A stretch of 14,986 nt of DNA from Helicobacteraceae bacterium (GTDB lineage Bacteria > Campylobacterota > Campylobacteria > Campylobacterales > SZUA-545): NCBI GenBank assembly GCA_031282285.1, contig JAITEA010000249.1, forward strand, positions 1-14,986, in the 5' to 3' direction. Position numbers and translations under genes: made by a program. Below the pieces are notes generated by a model. The model saw only the letters and a program-made list of their open reading frames with translations, had not been told where the DNA came from and did no database searches. This document shows positions 1-7,238 of this stretch, in pieces. Position 1 is the first letter of the stretch, and each line of letters begins with the position of its first letter.

Positions 1-142
1 TTCCTTTCAGATCGCTATTTCGCGTAGCGCGACTATTCCCCTGTTTAACGCTTCGCTTTGCTCGCTAACGGGGATACCCCTTCGTCGCGCTAGACGCTCA
101 ATACGCGATCCAAAAGGCGGCTCAAGGCGCGGGGGAGAGAAT

Positions 143-176
143 GCAATTGATAGTTTTTTACGCTCAGTTGCTTTTT
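143..176 (+). terminator. Weak candidate rho-independent terminator
   Basis: An 8-bp stem, GCAATTGA at 143-150 with TCAGTTGC at 164-171 (one U-G wobble), encloses a 13-nt loop and is followed directly by five T residues (172-176). It could end a + strand gene lying left of the window. The stem is AT-rich and weak, so this is tentative. Confidence 0.3.
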
Positions 177-183
177 AATAGAT

Positions 184-506
184 GGATTCCCGCCTGCGCG
201 GGAATGACGCAATACGGCGCGATCTGCGAGAATGACGCAAACCCCCCTTTAGTCCCCCCTTATCAGGGGGGAAGGGGAAGCGAGGCATAGCGGCGATCGC
301 ATAGGGAACAAGATGGATTGGCGCCTATGCGGGAATGACGATTTACGCGGGCTTATCGCTTCGTTGCGGGAATGACGCAATGCGGACGCGAACCGCAGGA
401 ATGACGGGGGAAACCCCCCTTGTCGGGGGGGGGGAAGCGGGGCGTAGCGGCGATCGCGCGCAAACCCGCCTTGTCGGGGAGGGGAGAGGCGCCTACGCGG
501 GAACGA
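184..506. repeat. Interspersed repeat family A (GCGGGAATGACGCAA type)
   Basis: The best copy is at 186-205: ATTCCCGC, a 4-nt loop CTGC, then GCGGGAAT, a perfect 8-bp inverted repeat followed by GACGCAA. It fits the pattern ATTCCC-N8-GGGAAT, the layout known from the neisserial dRS3 element. Decayed or half copies, recognised by the tail GGGAATGACG or a near variant, lie at about 221-240, 312-340, 363-380, 391-406 and 487-506. Spacing is irregular, so this is not a CRISPR array. Such short palindromes are usually intergenic repeats; function here is unknown. Confidence 0.75.
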
Positions 507-528
507 TAAACCCCTTAATAAGGGGGGA
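241..528. repeat. Interspersed repeat family B (C-tract/G-tract hairpins)
   Basis: Units consist of a C tract, a short TTGTC or TTATC spacer, a G tract, then a tail. Copies are at about 241-300, 411-460, 461-486 and a short form at 508-528 (CCCCTTAATAAGGGG, 511-525). The first two copies share the tail GGCRTAGCGGCGATCGC (284-300 and 441-457), which contains the palindrome GCGATCGC. Each copy can fold into a GC-rich hairpin. They alternate with family A, giving a mosaic of two repeat types in about 350 bp. Confidence 0.7.
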
Positions 529-551
529 ATTGTGAAAGGGGAGGGACGGAA

Positions 552-582
552 AAACTTAGATAGAAGCGATAGTCTGTATAAT
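552..582 (+). promoter_or_regulatory. Probable sigma70 promoter of the nuoG operon
   Basis: A perfect TATAAT lies at 577-582, directly preceded by TG at 575-576. At the usual -35 distance (about 554-559) there is no good TTGACA match; this is common in Campylobacterota, whose sigma70 promoters often lack a conserved -35 box. The expected start of transcription is near 589, giving a leader of about 270 nt before the nuoG start at 859. It suggests that nuoG-N is transcribed on its own, apart from any nuoA-F genes. Confidence 0.55.
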
Positions 583-614
583 TAACCGCAAAAAAAGAGC
601 GGACGGAGGAGAGC

Positions 615-629
615 GGCGCGAAAGGCGCC
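615..629 (+). other. Small hairpin in the nuoG leader
   Basis: GGCGC (615-619) pairs with GCGCC (625-629) around a 5-nt loop GAAAG. It lies in the predicted mRNA leader, before the duplicated nuoG 5' end. No T-run follows, so it is not a terminator; an mRNA-stability role is possible but unsupported. Confidence 0.35.
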
Positions 630-651
630 CGCTTGGAAAATGGTTAATATA

Positions 652-1003
652 TGGTCAATATAGCGGCTTGTCGGAGCAAATTATGGTCAATATAACGATT
701 AACGGACGGCTTGTCGGCGCGGACGAGAACGAAACGATCCTGCAGGCGGCGCGGCGCGTTGGCAAATATATCCCGATGCTTTGCTTCCTGAGCAAGGTTT
801 CCGACGCTGGCGAGCGCCGGCTCTGTGTGGTCAATATAGCGGCTTGTCGGAGCAAATTATGGTCAATATAACGATTAACGGACGGCATGTCGGCGCGGAC
901 GAGAACGAAACGATCTTGCAAGCGGCGCGGCGCGTTGGCGAATATATCCCGACGCTTTGCTTCCTGAGCAAGGTTTCCGCCGCGGGCGCGTGCCGTCTCT
1001 GTA
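652..1003 (+). repeat. 176-bp tandem direct duplication of the nuoG 5' end
   Basis: Copy 1 (652-827) and copy 2 (828-1003) align without gaps at an offset of 176 bp. I count 11 mismatches (about 94% identity), all in the last two thirds; the first 59 positions (652-710 and 828-886) are identical. Each copy includes a GGAG ribosome-binding site (673-676, 849-852) and the ATG start (683, 859) of nuoG. Because 176 is not a multiple of three, the copies are in different frames. Copy 2 continues into intact nuoG. Confidence 0.9.
683..871 (+). pseudogene. Truncated duplicate of the NuoG N-terminus (62 codons)
   Basis: From ATG 683, preceded by GGAG with 6-nt spacing, the frame encodes the start of the NuoG [2Fe-2S] ferredoxin domain for about 50 residues. 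It then runs into the leader of the second copy out of frame and stops with TAA at 869-871, 10 bases past the nuoG start codon. The cysteine corresponding to Cys45 of intact NuoG is replaced by arginine (ERRLC against ACRLC), and the fourth cluster cysteine is missing, so it cannot bind the cluster. It is probably a relic. Because its stop overlaps the nuoG start, it could still act as an upstream reading frame coupled to nuoG translation; that is inference. Confidence 0.75.
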
Positions 1004-2889
1004 TTGTGGAGATCGAGGGCGTGGAAGGCTTCGCGCTCGCCTGTCAAACGCCCGTCAAAGAGGGCGCGGTAATAACGACCAATAGCAAAGCGCTGTTTGA
1101 GACGCGCCGCGAAATTATGCTGATGATCTGCGTAAATCACCCGCTTCAGTGCGGCGTGTGCGACAAGTCGGGCGACTGCGAGCTTCAGAACAAGGCGCTG
1201 GAGTTTGGCTTGAGCGAGCAGATATTTTCAGCCAAAGAGCAGCCGCGTACGATCGAGGATTGGCGCGTTCTTACCTACGATCCCGCGCTGTGCATAATGT
1301 GCGAAAGGTGCGTAAGAATCTGTAACGAAGCCCTCGGCGAAAGCGCGCTTTCCGTCTCGGCGGGCGGATACTCGTCTCAAATCGTCTTCGACGGCGATCG
1401 GTGCGTAGATTGCGGCGAATGCGCGTCGGTCTGCCCCGTAGGCGCGATCGTCTCCAAAGATTTCAAATACGGCGCCAACGCGTGGGAGCTTGACAAAACG
1501 CCCTCGACCTGTCTGTACTGCGTCGGCGGGTGCGACAATATCATAGAAACGAAGCGCGGCGAGATAAAGCGCGTCTCCTGCGACGCCGAAAACGGATTTT
1601 TGTGCGCGCTGGGTCGTTTCGGCTTCAAAAAAAGCCTCGTTCAGCCGCCGTTTGACAAAAACGCCAAAAGCGTCAGAATCAACGGCGACGAAACCAACGA
1701 GGAGATATATCTGCTTAACGAGCTTGGCTACAGAGTAGTCAGCGCCGAGATCGCCGCCTTTCAGGCGTTTTTGAAAAGTTACGCTTCAGCCAGCGGCGAA
1801 ACGCTCTACAACGCCGCGATAAGCGATCTGCAAAGCGCCGATACCGTTTTGCTCTTCGCGCCGCTAGTCGGCGAGGAGTCGCCGGTTATCAAGCGCGCGC
1901 TGGTAAAAGCGGCGCTGGAAAAGGGCGCGGACATATACGCCTTCGCGCCTATCGAGGAGGAGTCGCTAAAGCCGTTCGCCTCGTTTATCCGCTACGAGAC
2001 GGGAACCGAAGAGGGCGTATTCGCGCTGCTGCTAAAAAGGCTCGTCAAAGACTCGAGCGGCGATCTGGCGATCTGGCTAAACGATCTCGACGACGGCTCG
2101 TTAAGCGCGGAGTGCGGCGTGGGCGAGGAGGAGCTAGGCGCGCTCAAAATAGGCAAAAAGACCGTCGTCGCGCTTGGCGGCGAGATATACTTTTGCGATC
2201 GCGCCGAAAATATCGCCGTAATGCTGGGCGCGCTCAGATCGCGCGGTTTTGATATTCTGCTGATCCCGCCGACGCCAAACGCGCTTGGGATCGCGCTGAC
2301 AAGCGATACGCACGGCGGCGAAGCCGAAACCTGTTTTCCCGCCGCGCCGAACGAAGCCAAAGAGGGGACGATCGTTACGATCGATCGCGTTATCAAGCCG
2401 CTGAACGCCGCGCGCGCCTTCGAGGGCGAGACGATCGCGCAGATTGCGAAGGAGCGCGGAAAGCCTATCAAATGGACGATCGACGCGACCGCGGCGCTGC
2501 CGTTTAACGACATTGCCTTCGACGATCTGAAGCCTTACGAGATCGACAATCCTAAAACCGAAATATCAGTTTTCGCGCCTAAGGCGATCGCGCCGTTTAA
2601 CGAGTTCAACGGCGCGGTAGCGCGTTACTGCGCGGTTTACAAGCCCTTTAAGCGCGAGGGCGAGCTAATCGGTTCGCGGCAGTTTGCGACCGCCGTTCGC
2701 TTAAAAAATGGCGATAATGTTAAAATCGAAACGAAATTGGGCGACATATCGAGAAGGTTCGTCGTTTCGCCCCGAATGAAGGGCGTAGTAGCAAAGCTGG
2801 AGGTCTTTGATTTGCCAAAAATCCAAGCGGGCGTTAAGTATCGTTACGAGGTTGTCAATCCGCGAAAGGACGAGTTAAATGGGAGGTAA
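859..2889 (+). CDS. nuoG: NADH-quinone oxidoreductase subunit G, first copy
   Basis: This 676-residue iron-sulfur subunit belongs to the peripheral arm of respiratory complex I, passing electrons toward NuoI and quinone. Ligand sets in order are: [2Fe-2S] Cys34, Cys45, Cys48, Cys62; N5-type His94, Cys98, Cys101, Cys107; two ferredoxin-like [4Fe-4S] sets, Cys145/148/151/155 and Cys182/185/188/192; and N7-type Cys218, Cys221, Cys225, Cys249. The rest is a reduced molybdopterin-oxidoreductase-like domain. E. coli NuoG is longer (about 900 residues) and has a split N4 set instead of the two compact ferredoxin sets. I chose ATG 859 for its GGAG at 849-852 and because the protein then begins with the family's typical ferredoxin strand; an in-frame start at 781 would add residues translated from the duplicated copy in the wrong frame. 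The last 11 bases overlap the next gene. Confidence 0.93.
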   Translation: MVNITINGRHVGADENETILQAARRVGEYIPTLCFLSKVSAAGACRLCIVEIEGVEGFALACQTPVKEGAVITTNSKALFETRREIMLMICVNHPLQCGVCDKSGDCELQNKALEFGLSEQIFSAKEQPRTIEDWRVLTYDPALCIMCERCVRICNEALGESALSVSAGGYSSQIVFDGDRCVDCGECASVCPVGAIVSKDFKYGANAWELDKTPSTCLYCVGGCDNIIETKRGEIKRVSCDAENGFLCALGRFGFKKSLVQPPFDKNAKSVRINGDETNEEIYLLNELGYRVVSAEIAAFQAFLKSYASASGETLYNAAISDLQSADTVLLFAPLVGEESPVIKRALVKAALEKGADIYAFAPIEEESLKPFASFIRYETGTEEGVFALLLKRLVKDSSGDLAIWLNDLDDGSLSAECGVGEEELGALKIGKKTVVALGGEIYFCDRAENIAVMLGALRSRGFDILLIPPTPNALGIALTSDTHGGEAETCFPAAPNEAKEGTIVTIDRVIKPLNAARAFEGETIAQIAKERGKPIKWTIDATAALPFNDIAFDDLKPYEIDNPKTEISVFAPKAIAPFNEFNGAVARYCAVYKPFKREGELIGSRQFATAVRLKNGDNVKIETKLGDISRRFVVSPRMKGVVAKLEVFDLPKIQAGVKYRYEVVNPRKDELNGR

Positions 2890-5122
2890 ATTAGCGCCGA
2901 GCATCGGGCTGAGCATCGACGGGCGCCAAGTTTTTGCCAGCGAGGGCGACACCATTCTGTCCGTCGCGCGCGCGAACAATATCTATATTCCAGCGATCTG
3001 CTGTCTTACGCGCTGCTCGCCCACGCTGGCGTGCCGGCTGTGTATGACCGACGCGGACGGCAAACGCGTATATTCGTGCAACGCGAAGGTCAAAGAGGGT
3101 ATGACGGTCGTTACCGATACGCCGGAGCTTCGCGCCGATCGCCGCGCCATTATGGAGATATACGCGATCAACCACCCGCTTCAGTGCGGCGTGTGCGACA
3201 AGTCGGGCGAGTGCGAGTTGCAGGACAATACGCTCTTTCAGGAGGTCTCCTCGCAAAGCTGCGCGATCAAGGATTTGGATCTCAAAGCGGTTACTTGGGG
3301 CAGAACCCATTACGATCCCGCGCTGTGTATCGTCTGCGAGCGGTGCGTTACCGTTTGCAAAGATATGATAGGCGTTTCCGCACTGGCGACCGTCCCGCGC
3401 GGCGGCGAGGCGCTCGACGAAAGCTACAAAGAGAGCCTGCCCAAAGACGCGTACGCGATCTGGAACAAGATGAACAAATCGCTGATCGCCCATTCGCCCA
3501 AAGGCGACAACTGTACCGATTGCGGCGAGTGCGCGGCGGTCTGCCCGACGGGCGCGATGATCGCGAGCGATTTTCAGTACAAGAGCAACGCGTGGGAATT
3601 AAGGCGCGTCCCCTCCTCGTGCGTCTCCTGCCCAAGCGCGTGTCATCTGGTTTATGAAATCAAACAAGGCGGCATAGACGATCCAAGCGAGGCGATCTAC
3701 CGCGTTACAAACGACTTTCACTTCCAGAGCCTCTGCGCCAGCGGGCGTTTTGGCTACGACTACGCCAACAAAGGCGCGAAAAAAGACGAGGCGGCGTTTG
3801 CCAGAGCGGTGGCGGCGCTGAAACAAGCCAAGGCGATCCGCTTCGCCTCGCCGGTTACCAACGAGGAGATTTTGATCCTAAACAGGCTCAAAAAACTGCT
3901 GGGAATAAAGCTGATCAACCCCTCGGCGTTCGCGCTGGCGCGCTTCTTGAAAACCTTCGGATCGGTTAGCGGGCGGAAACTTTATAGCGGATCAAAAGCT
4001 ACGATCGGCGATTTCACGGTTTCGATCGGCGTTCGCCTCTCAAACGACAACCAACAGCTTCGCTACGCGATCAACAACGCGCTGGTCGTCAAAAAAGGCG
4101 CGGCAATCGACTTCCACCCCGTAGGCGACGCCATCGTCGATACGATGCACAAAAATATGCTGATTATGCGTAGCGAGGTCGGCGAGGAGGAGATCGCGCT
4201 GGCGAAACTGCTTAATTGTTTCGCCGACAAACTGCCCGATAACCTCAAGGCGAAAATCGACGGCTTTGTTTTCGGCGAAGCTGAGCTTGAGCAGATCAAT
4301 AAACTCGCGGAAAACAAAAGCGGCTTTACGATTATCGCCGGAAGCGATCTGTTCGAGCATCCGCGGTGGGAGAATCTGGCTCGTATGCTGGGGCTTTTGG
4401 AGCGCTATTCGCCCTTTAAGGTCGTTATTTCGCCGCTCTTTGCCAACGATCTGGGCGCGGCGCTGTTTGCCGATCTCGACGAGAGCGCGGAGGGCTACCG
4501 CGTGGGCTACAACGCGAGCGGCGATTTTGCGCTGACCGCGCTTGGCGCGAAGGGCGAAAACGAGCTGGATATGCCCGCGCTTATTCAGCAGGAGGGGACG
4601 ATCGTTAGCGCCGATAGGCGCGTCGTACCCATATATCCCGCGCTAGGTTACGGCGGCTGGACGCTTGCCGAGCTTTATAACGCCCTCGCGGGCAAAAACG
4701 ATCGCTTGGAGCGCACCGTCGATCTAAGCGCCGAAATCGGTCGCCCTTTCGACGAGCTGCGAAACGAGTTTGGCGCGGACGGCGAGGAGCTGCGCGGCTT
4801 CGAGCTGGAGATCGGCTATGTTAGCGAGCCCGTAGACGCGCTAGAGCCGCCAAAACCGCCCAAATTAAGCGGCGTAGTTCTCTATTCGGCGCGATCGATC
4901 GAGCAGTTGAAACCGTATGCTTCAAGCTCCGACGCGCTTTTGGCGAGCGAGGCGTTTTTGGAAAAACACGATTTGAACGACGGAAACAGGGTAAAGGTTA
5001 CGATTGACGGCGCGTCAATATGGCTGACGGCGCGAAAGGATAAGTATATTCGGGGCGAGTTCGCCTTTATCGGCGTTGGCGAGGGCTGGCGCTTCAAATC
5101 GGCGAAGATCGCGAAGGGGTAA
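2879..5122 (+). CDS. nuoG: NADH-quinone oxidoreductase subunit G, second copy
   Basis: This is a 747-residue paralogue of the preceding protein. Ligand sets are: [2Fe-2S] Cys41, Cys52, Cys55, Cys67; N5-type His99, Cys103, Cys106, Cys112; [4Fe-4S] Cys150/153/156/160 and Cys212/215/218/222; N7-type Cys248, Cys251, Cys255, Cys286. It has a longer linker between the two ferredoxin-like sets than the first copy (51 against 26 residues between sets) and a longer C-terminal molybdopterin-like region. All ligands are kept, so neither copy looks decayed. AAAGGA (2865-2870) sits 8 nt before ATG 2879, and the start lies inside the end of the upstream nuoG, suggesting translational coupling. Whether both are in one complex, or one takes over a role of the missing NuoE/NuoF module, cannot be told from sequence. 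Confidence 0.92.
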   Translation: MGGKLAPSIGLSIDGRQVFASEGDTILSVARANNIYIPAICCLTRCSPTLACRLCMTDADGKRVYSCNAKVKEGMTVVTDTPELRADRRAIMEIYAINHPLQCGVCDKSGECELQDNTLFQEVSSQSCAIKDLDLKAVTWGRTHYDPALCIVCERCVTVCKDMIGVSALATVPRGGEALDESYKESLPKDAYAIWNKMNKSLIAHSPKGDNCTDCGECAAVCPTGAMIASDFQYKSNAWELRRVPSSCVSCPSACHLVYEIKQGGIDDPSEAIYRVTNDFHFQSLCASGRFGYDYANKGAKKDEAAFARAVAALKQAKAIRFASPVTNEEILILNRLKKLLGIKLINPSAFALARFLKTFGSVSGRKLYSGSKATIGDFTVSIGVRLSNDNQQLRYAINNALVVKKGAAIDFHPVGDAIVDTMHKNMLIMRSEVGEEEIALAKLLNCFADKLPDNLKAKIDGFVFGEAELEQINKLAENKSGFTIIAGSDLFEHPRWENLARMLGLLERYSPFKVVISPLFANDLGAALFADLDESAEGYRVGYNASGDFALTALGAKGENELDMPALIQQEGTIVSADRRVVPIYPALGYGGWTLAELYNALAGKNDRLERTVDLSAEIGRPFDELRNEFGADGEELRGFELEIGYVSEPVDALEPPKPPKLSGVVLYSARSIEQLKPYASSSDALLASEAFLEKHDLNDGNRVKVTIDGASIWLTARKDKYIRGEFAFIGVGEGWRFKSAKIAKG

Positions 5123-5124
5123 CG

Positions 5125-6123
5125 ATGGACGATATATTTGCTATTGCCGCGACGATAGTTAAAGCGATTTTGGTCGTTTTGATATTCTCCGCGCTGGCCG
5201 GTTACGGCACCTATTTCGAGCGGCGGTTGCTGGCGTTTATGCAGCGGCGCAAAGGTCCTATGCACGTGGGTCCGTTTGGCTTGTTGCAGATCGTAGCCGA
5301 CGGGATCAAGATGTTCACCAAAGAGAACATTATTCCTAGCCGCGCTATCAAACCTATATTTTTTATCGCGCCGATCATCACCGCCTCCACCGCGTTTATC
5401 GCGATGAGCGCCGTGCCGTTTTTACCGCCTTTCGAGGCGTTTGGGCATACGATCAAGCCGATCGTGGCGGATATTAATGTCGGCGTGTTGTTTGTGATGG
5501 GCGTAATGGCGGCGGGGCTTTACGGTCCGCTGCTTGGCGGGATCGCCTCGGTGAGCAAATATTCTTTGCTTGGCGGCGCGAGAACGGCGATTCAGCTTAT
5601 CAGCTACGAGGTGGTCAGCGGGCTGGCTCTGCTTAGTCCTATATTGCTGGTCGGATCGCTTTCGCTGATCAGCTTAAACGACTATCAAGCCGGCGGGCTG
5701 TTAGACTGGATGATCTTCAAACAGCCGCTTGCCTTCGCGCTGTTTATGATGGCGGGTTTTGCCGAGACGAACCGCACGCCCTTCGATCTGATGGAACACG
5801 ACGCGGAGATCGTCGTAGGCTACGCCACCGAGTATTCGGGCATTCACTGGGGGTTGTTCGCCATCGGCGAGTACGCCAATATGTTTACGATTAGCTTTTT
5901 GATCTCGCTAATCTTTCTTGGCGGTTACAACGACTTTTATATTATCCCGGGCGCGATCGCGATCGTGTTGAAGGTGGCGTTCTTTTTCTTTTTCTTTATC
6001 CTCGTGCGCGGCGCGTGGCCTCATATCCGCCCCGATCAGCTTATGTGGCTGTGCTGGAAGGTTCTGATGCCGCTTGCCGTCGTCAATATACTGATCACCG
6101 CCGCGGTTATCTTGTGGGAGTAA
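5125..6123 (+). CDS. nuoH: NADH-quinone oxidoreductase subunit H
   Basis: This 332-residue, multi-helix membrane subunit forms the quinone-site side of complex I, linking the electron-transfer arm to the proton-pumping arm. Seen motifs are ERRLLAFMQRRKGPMHVGP followed by GLLQIVADGIKMFTKE near the N-terminus, AETNRTPFDLMEHDAEIVVGY with EYSG in the conserved acidic loop, and RPDQLMWLCWKVLMP near the C-terminus. Length is normal for NuoH. The start follows the previous stop by 2 bp, with AAGGGG (5114-5119) just upstream. A run of six phenylalanines (FFFFFF) near residue 290 lies within a membrane helix and is not unusual for the family. Confidence 0.96.
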   Translation: MDDIFAIAATIVKAILVVLIFSALAGYGTYFERRLLAFMQRRKGPMHVGPFGLLQIVADGIKMFTKENIIPSRAIKPIFFIAPIITASTAFIAMSAVPFLPPFEAFGHTIKPIVADINVGVLFVMGVMAAGLYGPLLGGIASVSKYSLLGGARTAIQLISYEVVSGLALLSPILLVGSLSLISLNDYQAGGLLDWMIFKQPLAFALFMMAGFAETNRTPFDLMEHDAEIVVGYATEYSGIHWGLFAIGEYANMFTISFLISLIFLGGYNDFYIIPGAIAIVLKVAFFFFFFILVRGAWPHIRPDQLMWLCWKVLMPLAVVNILITAAVILWE

Positions 6124-6125
6124 AT

Positions 6126-6704
6126 ATGAAACAGGGTTATTTTGATATCGCTTTGCCGCCATACCCCAAAACGGGTTGGCAGAAGTTCGCGCAGATCGTC
6201 CGTCGCAGTCTGGGGCTGGAGCTGCTCAAAGGATTGCTGATCGTGTTTAAGGTGATGGTAAAAGACCCGTCGCATACCACGATCTATCCGCTGGAGCGGC
6301 TGCCGCTGTCCAAACGCTACCGCGCCATTCACAAGCTGCTCAGATTGAGCGAAAGCGGCTCCGAGCGCTGCATAGGGTGCGGGCTGTGCGAAAAGATCTG
6401 CCCTTCGCACTGCATACGAATGGATACGGGGCTAGGGGAGGACGGGCGCAAGAAGGTGTTCGACTATACGATCAACTTCGGGCGGTGCATCTACTGCGGA
6501 TTGTGCGCCGAGGTTTGCCCCGAGCTTGCGATCGTTCACGGCGATCGCTACGAAAACGCCAGCAAGCAAAGGGCGCACTTTTCGATCAAAGAAGACCTGC
6601 TTTCGCGCAAAGAGGCGATCAAACTGCAAAAAGAGTTTGAGGGCTTCGGCGCGGTTACCCCCAGCGCCGATAGCGCGCTCAAAAAAACGCCGCTGGCGTA
6701 TTAG
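6126..6704 (+). CDS. nuoI: NADH-quinone oxidoreductase subunit I
   Basis: This 192-residue iron-sulfur subunit carries the last clusters before quinone. Two ferredoxin motifs are intact: Cys82/85/88/92 (CIGCGLCEKICP) and Cys121/124/127/131 (CIYCGLCAEVCP), for clusters N6a and N6b. The N-terminal stretch LELLKGLLIVFKVMVKDP matches the amphipathic region that attaches NuoI to NuoH. The frame is open further upstream to 6015, but that overlaps nuoH; ATG 6126 has GGGAG at 6116-6120 and gives the normal size. It begins 2 bp after the nuoH stop. Confidence 0.96.
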   Translation: MKQGYFDIALPPYPKTGWQKFAQIVRRSLGLELLKGLLIVFKVMVKDPSHTTIYPLERLPLSKRYRAIHKLLRLSESGSERCIGCGLCEKICPSHCIRMDTGLGEDGRKKVFDYTINFGRCIYCGLCAEVCPELAIVHGDRYENASKQRAHFSIKEDLLSRKEAIKLQKEFEGFGAVTPSADSALKKTPLAY

Positions 6705-6713
6705 GAGACGACG

Positions 6714-7238
6714 ATGTTTGAGGCAATCTCGTTTTACTTTTTCGCCGCGCTGACCGTCGTCTGCTTTTCGATCGCCGTAACGGCGAAGGAGGCTATCTAC
6801 GCCTTCGCCGCGCTGGCGGCGGGTATGATCTTTGTCGGCGCGTTTTTCTTTATCTTGGGCGCGGATTTTATGGGCGTGGTTCAGATCGTGGTATATACGG
6901 GCGCGGTGATGGCGCTCTATGTGTTCGGTATGATGTTTTTCGACTCCACAAAACCGCTTAACGAGACGATCGGCTCGCAAAAACTCGCGCTGTTTTTAGC
7001 CGCGGCGTGCGCGGCGATCGTGGCGGCGATGGTCGCCGTCCCGCTGCTTGCGATCTCGCAAAACGCCGAATTGACGGCAAGCGGCGACAATACGCAGGCG
7101 ATCGGAACGAGCCTATTTACCACCTATATTCTGCCCTTTGAGCTTTCCGGTTTGCTGCTTTTGACGGCGATGATCGCCGCCATCGTGCTGGCGAGCAAAA
7201 AAATGGAGTATTCGCACGAGGAGGAGCGCAAGAAATGA
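6714..7238 (+). CDS. nuoJ: NADH-quinone oxidoreductase subunit J
   Basis: This 174-residue membrane subunit has about five predicted helices. The segment from FMGVVQIVVYTGAVMALYVFGMMF is the conserved NuoJ helix 3 region, which contains the pi-bulge and interacts with NuoH and NuoK. AGGAG (6703-6707) precedes ATG 6714. The end overlaps nuoK as ATGA. Length is close to E. coli NuoJ (184). It is part of the proton-translocating membrane arm. Confidence 0.93.
   Translation: MFEAISFYFFAALTVVCFSIAVTAKEAIYAFAALAAGMIFVGAFFFILGADFMGVVQIVVYTGAVMALYVFGMMFFDSTKPLNETIGSQKLALFLAAACAAIVAAMVAVPLLAISQNAELTASGDNTQAIGTSLFTTYILPFELSGLLLLTAMIAAIVLASKKMEYSHEEERKK

Larger units (their letters stand above)
1..576. 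other. Gene-free region upstream of the nuo operon
   Basis: I see no convincing coding sequence here. The only open frame of note (335-535, +) is made of the repeats themselves and has arginine/glycine-rich low-complexity content, so I do not call it. The first 130 bases contain imperfect hairpins, for example GGGG-ATA-CCCC at 70-80, and no recognisable gene end. The stretch 184-528 is filled with short repeats, described separately. The promoter -10 box follows at 577. Confidence 0.75.

Noticed and set aside
184..528. Possible CRISPR array
   Set aside because: The repeat units vary in length and sequence, spacing is irregular, and two families alternate; no constant repeat with unique spacers.
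335..535. Open frame of 66 codons on the + strand
   Set aside because: It is composed entirely of the two repeat families, has no ribosome-binding site, and its translation is low-complexity and arginine/glycine-rich.
781..858. In-frame upstream extension of the first NuoG
   Set aside because: These 26 codons read the duplicated copy in the wrong frame and lack family similarity; ATG 859 has a good ribosome-binding site and a normal N-terminus.
655..1140. Antisense open frame across the duplicated nuoG start
   Set aside because: It overlaps the conserved NuoG ferredoxin domain on the other strand and resembles no family I know.
5977..6000. Possible frameshift site in the pyrimidine-rich run in nuoH
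   Set aside because: The frame is continuous and encodes a phenylalanine-rich membrane helix followed by the conserved RPDQLM region, so nothing suggests a shift.
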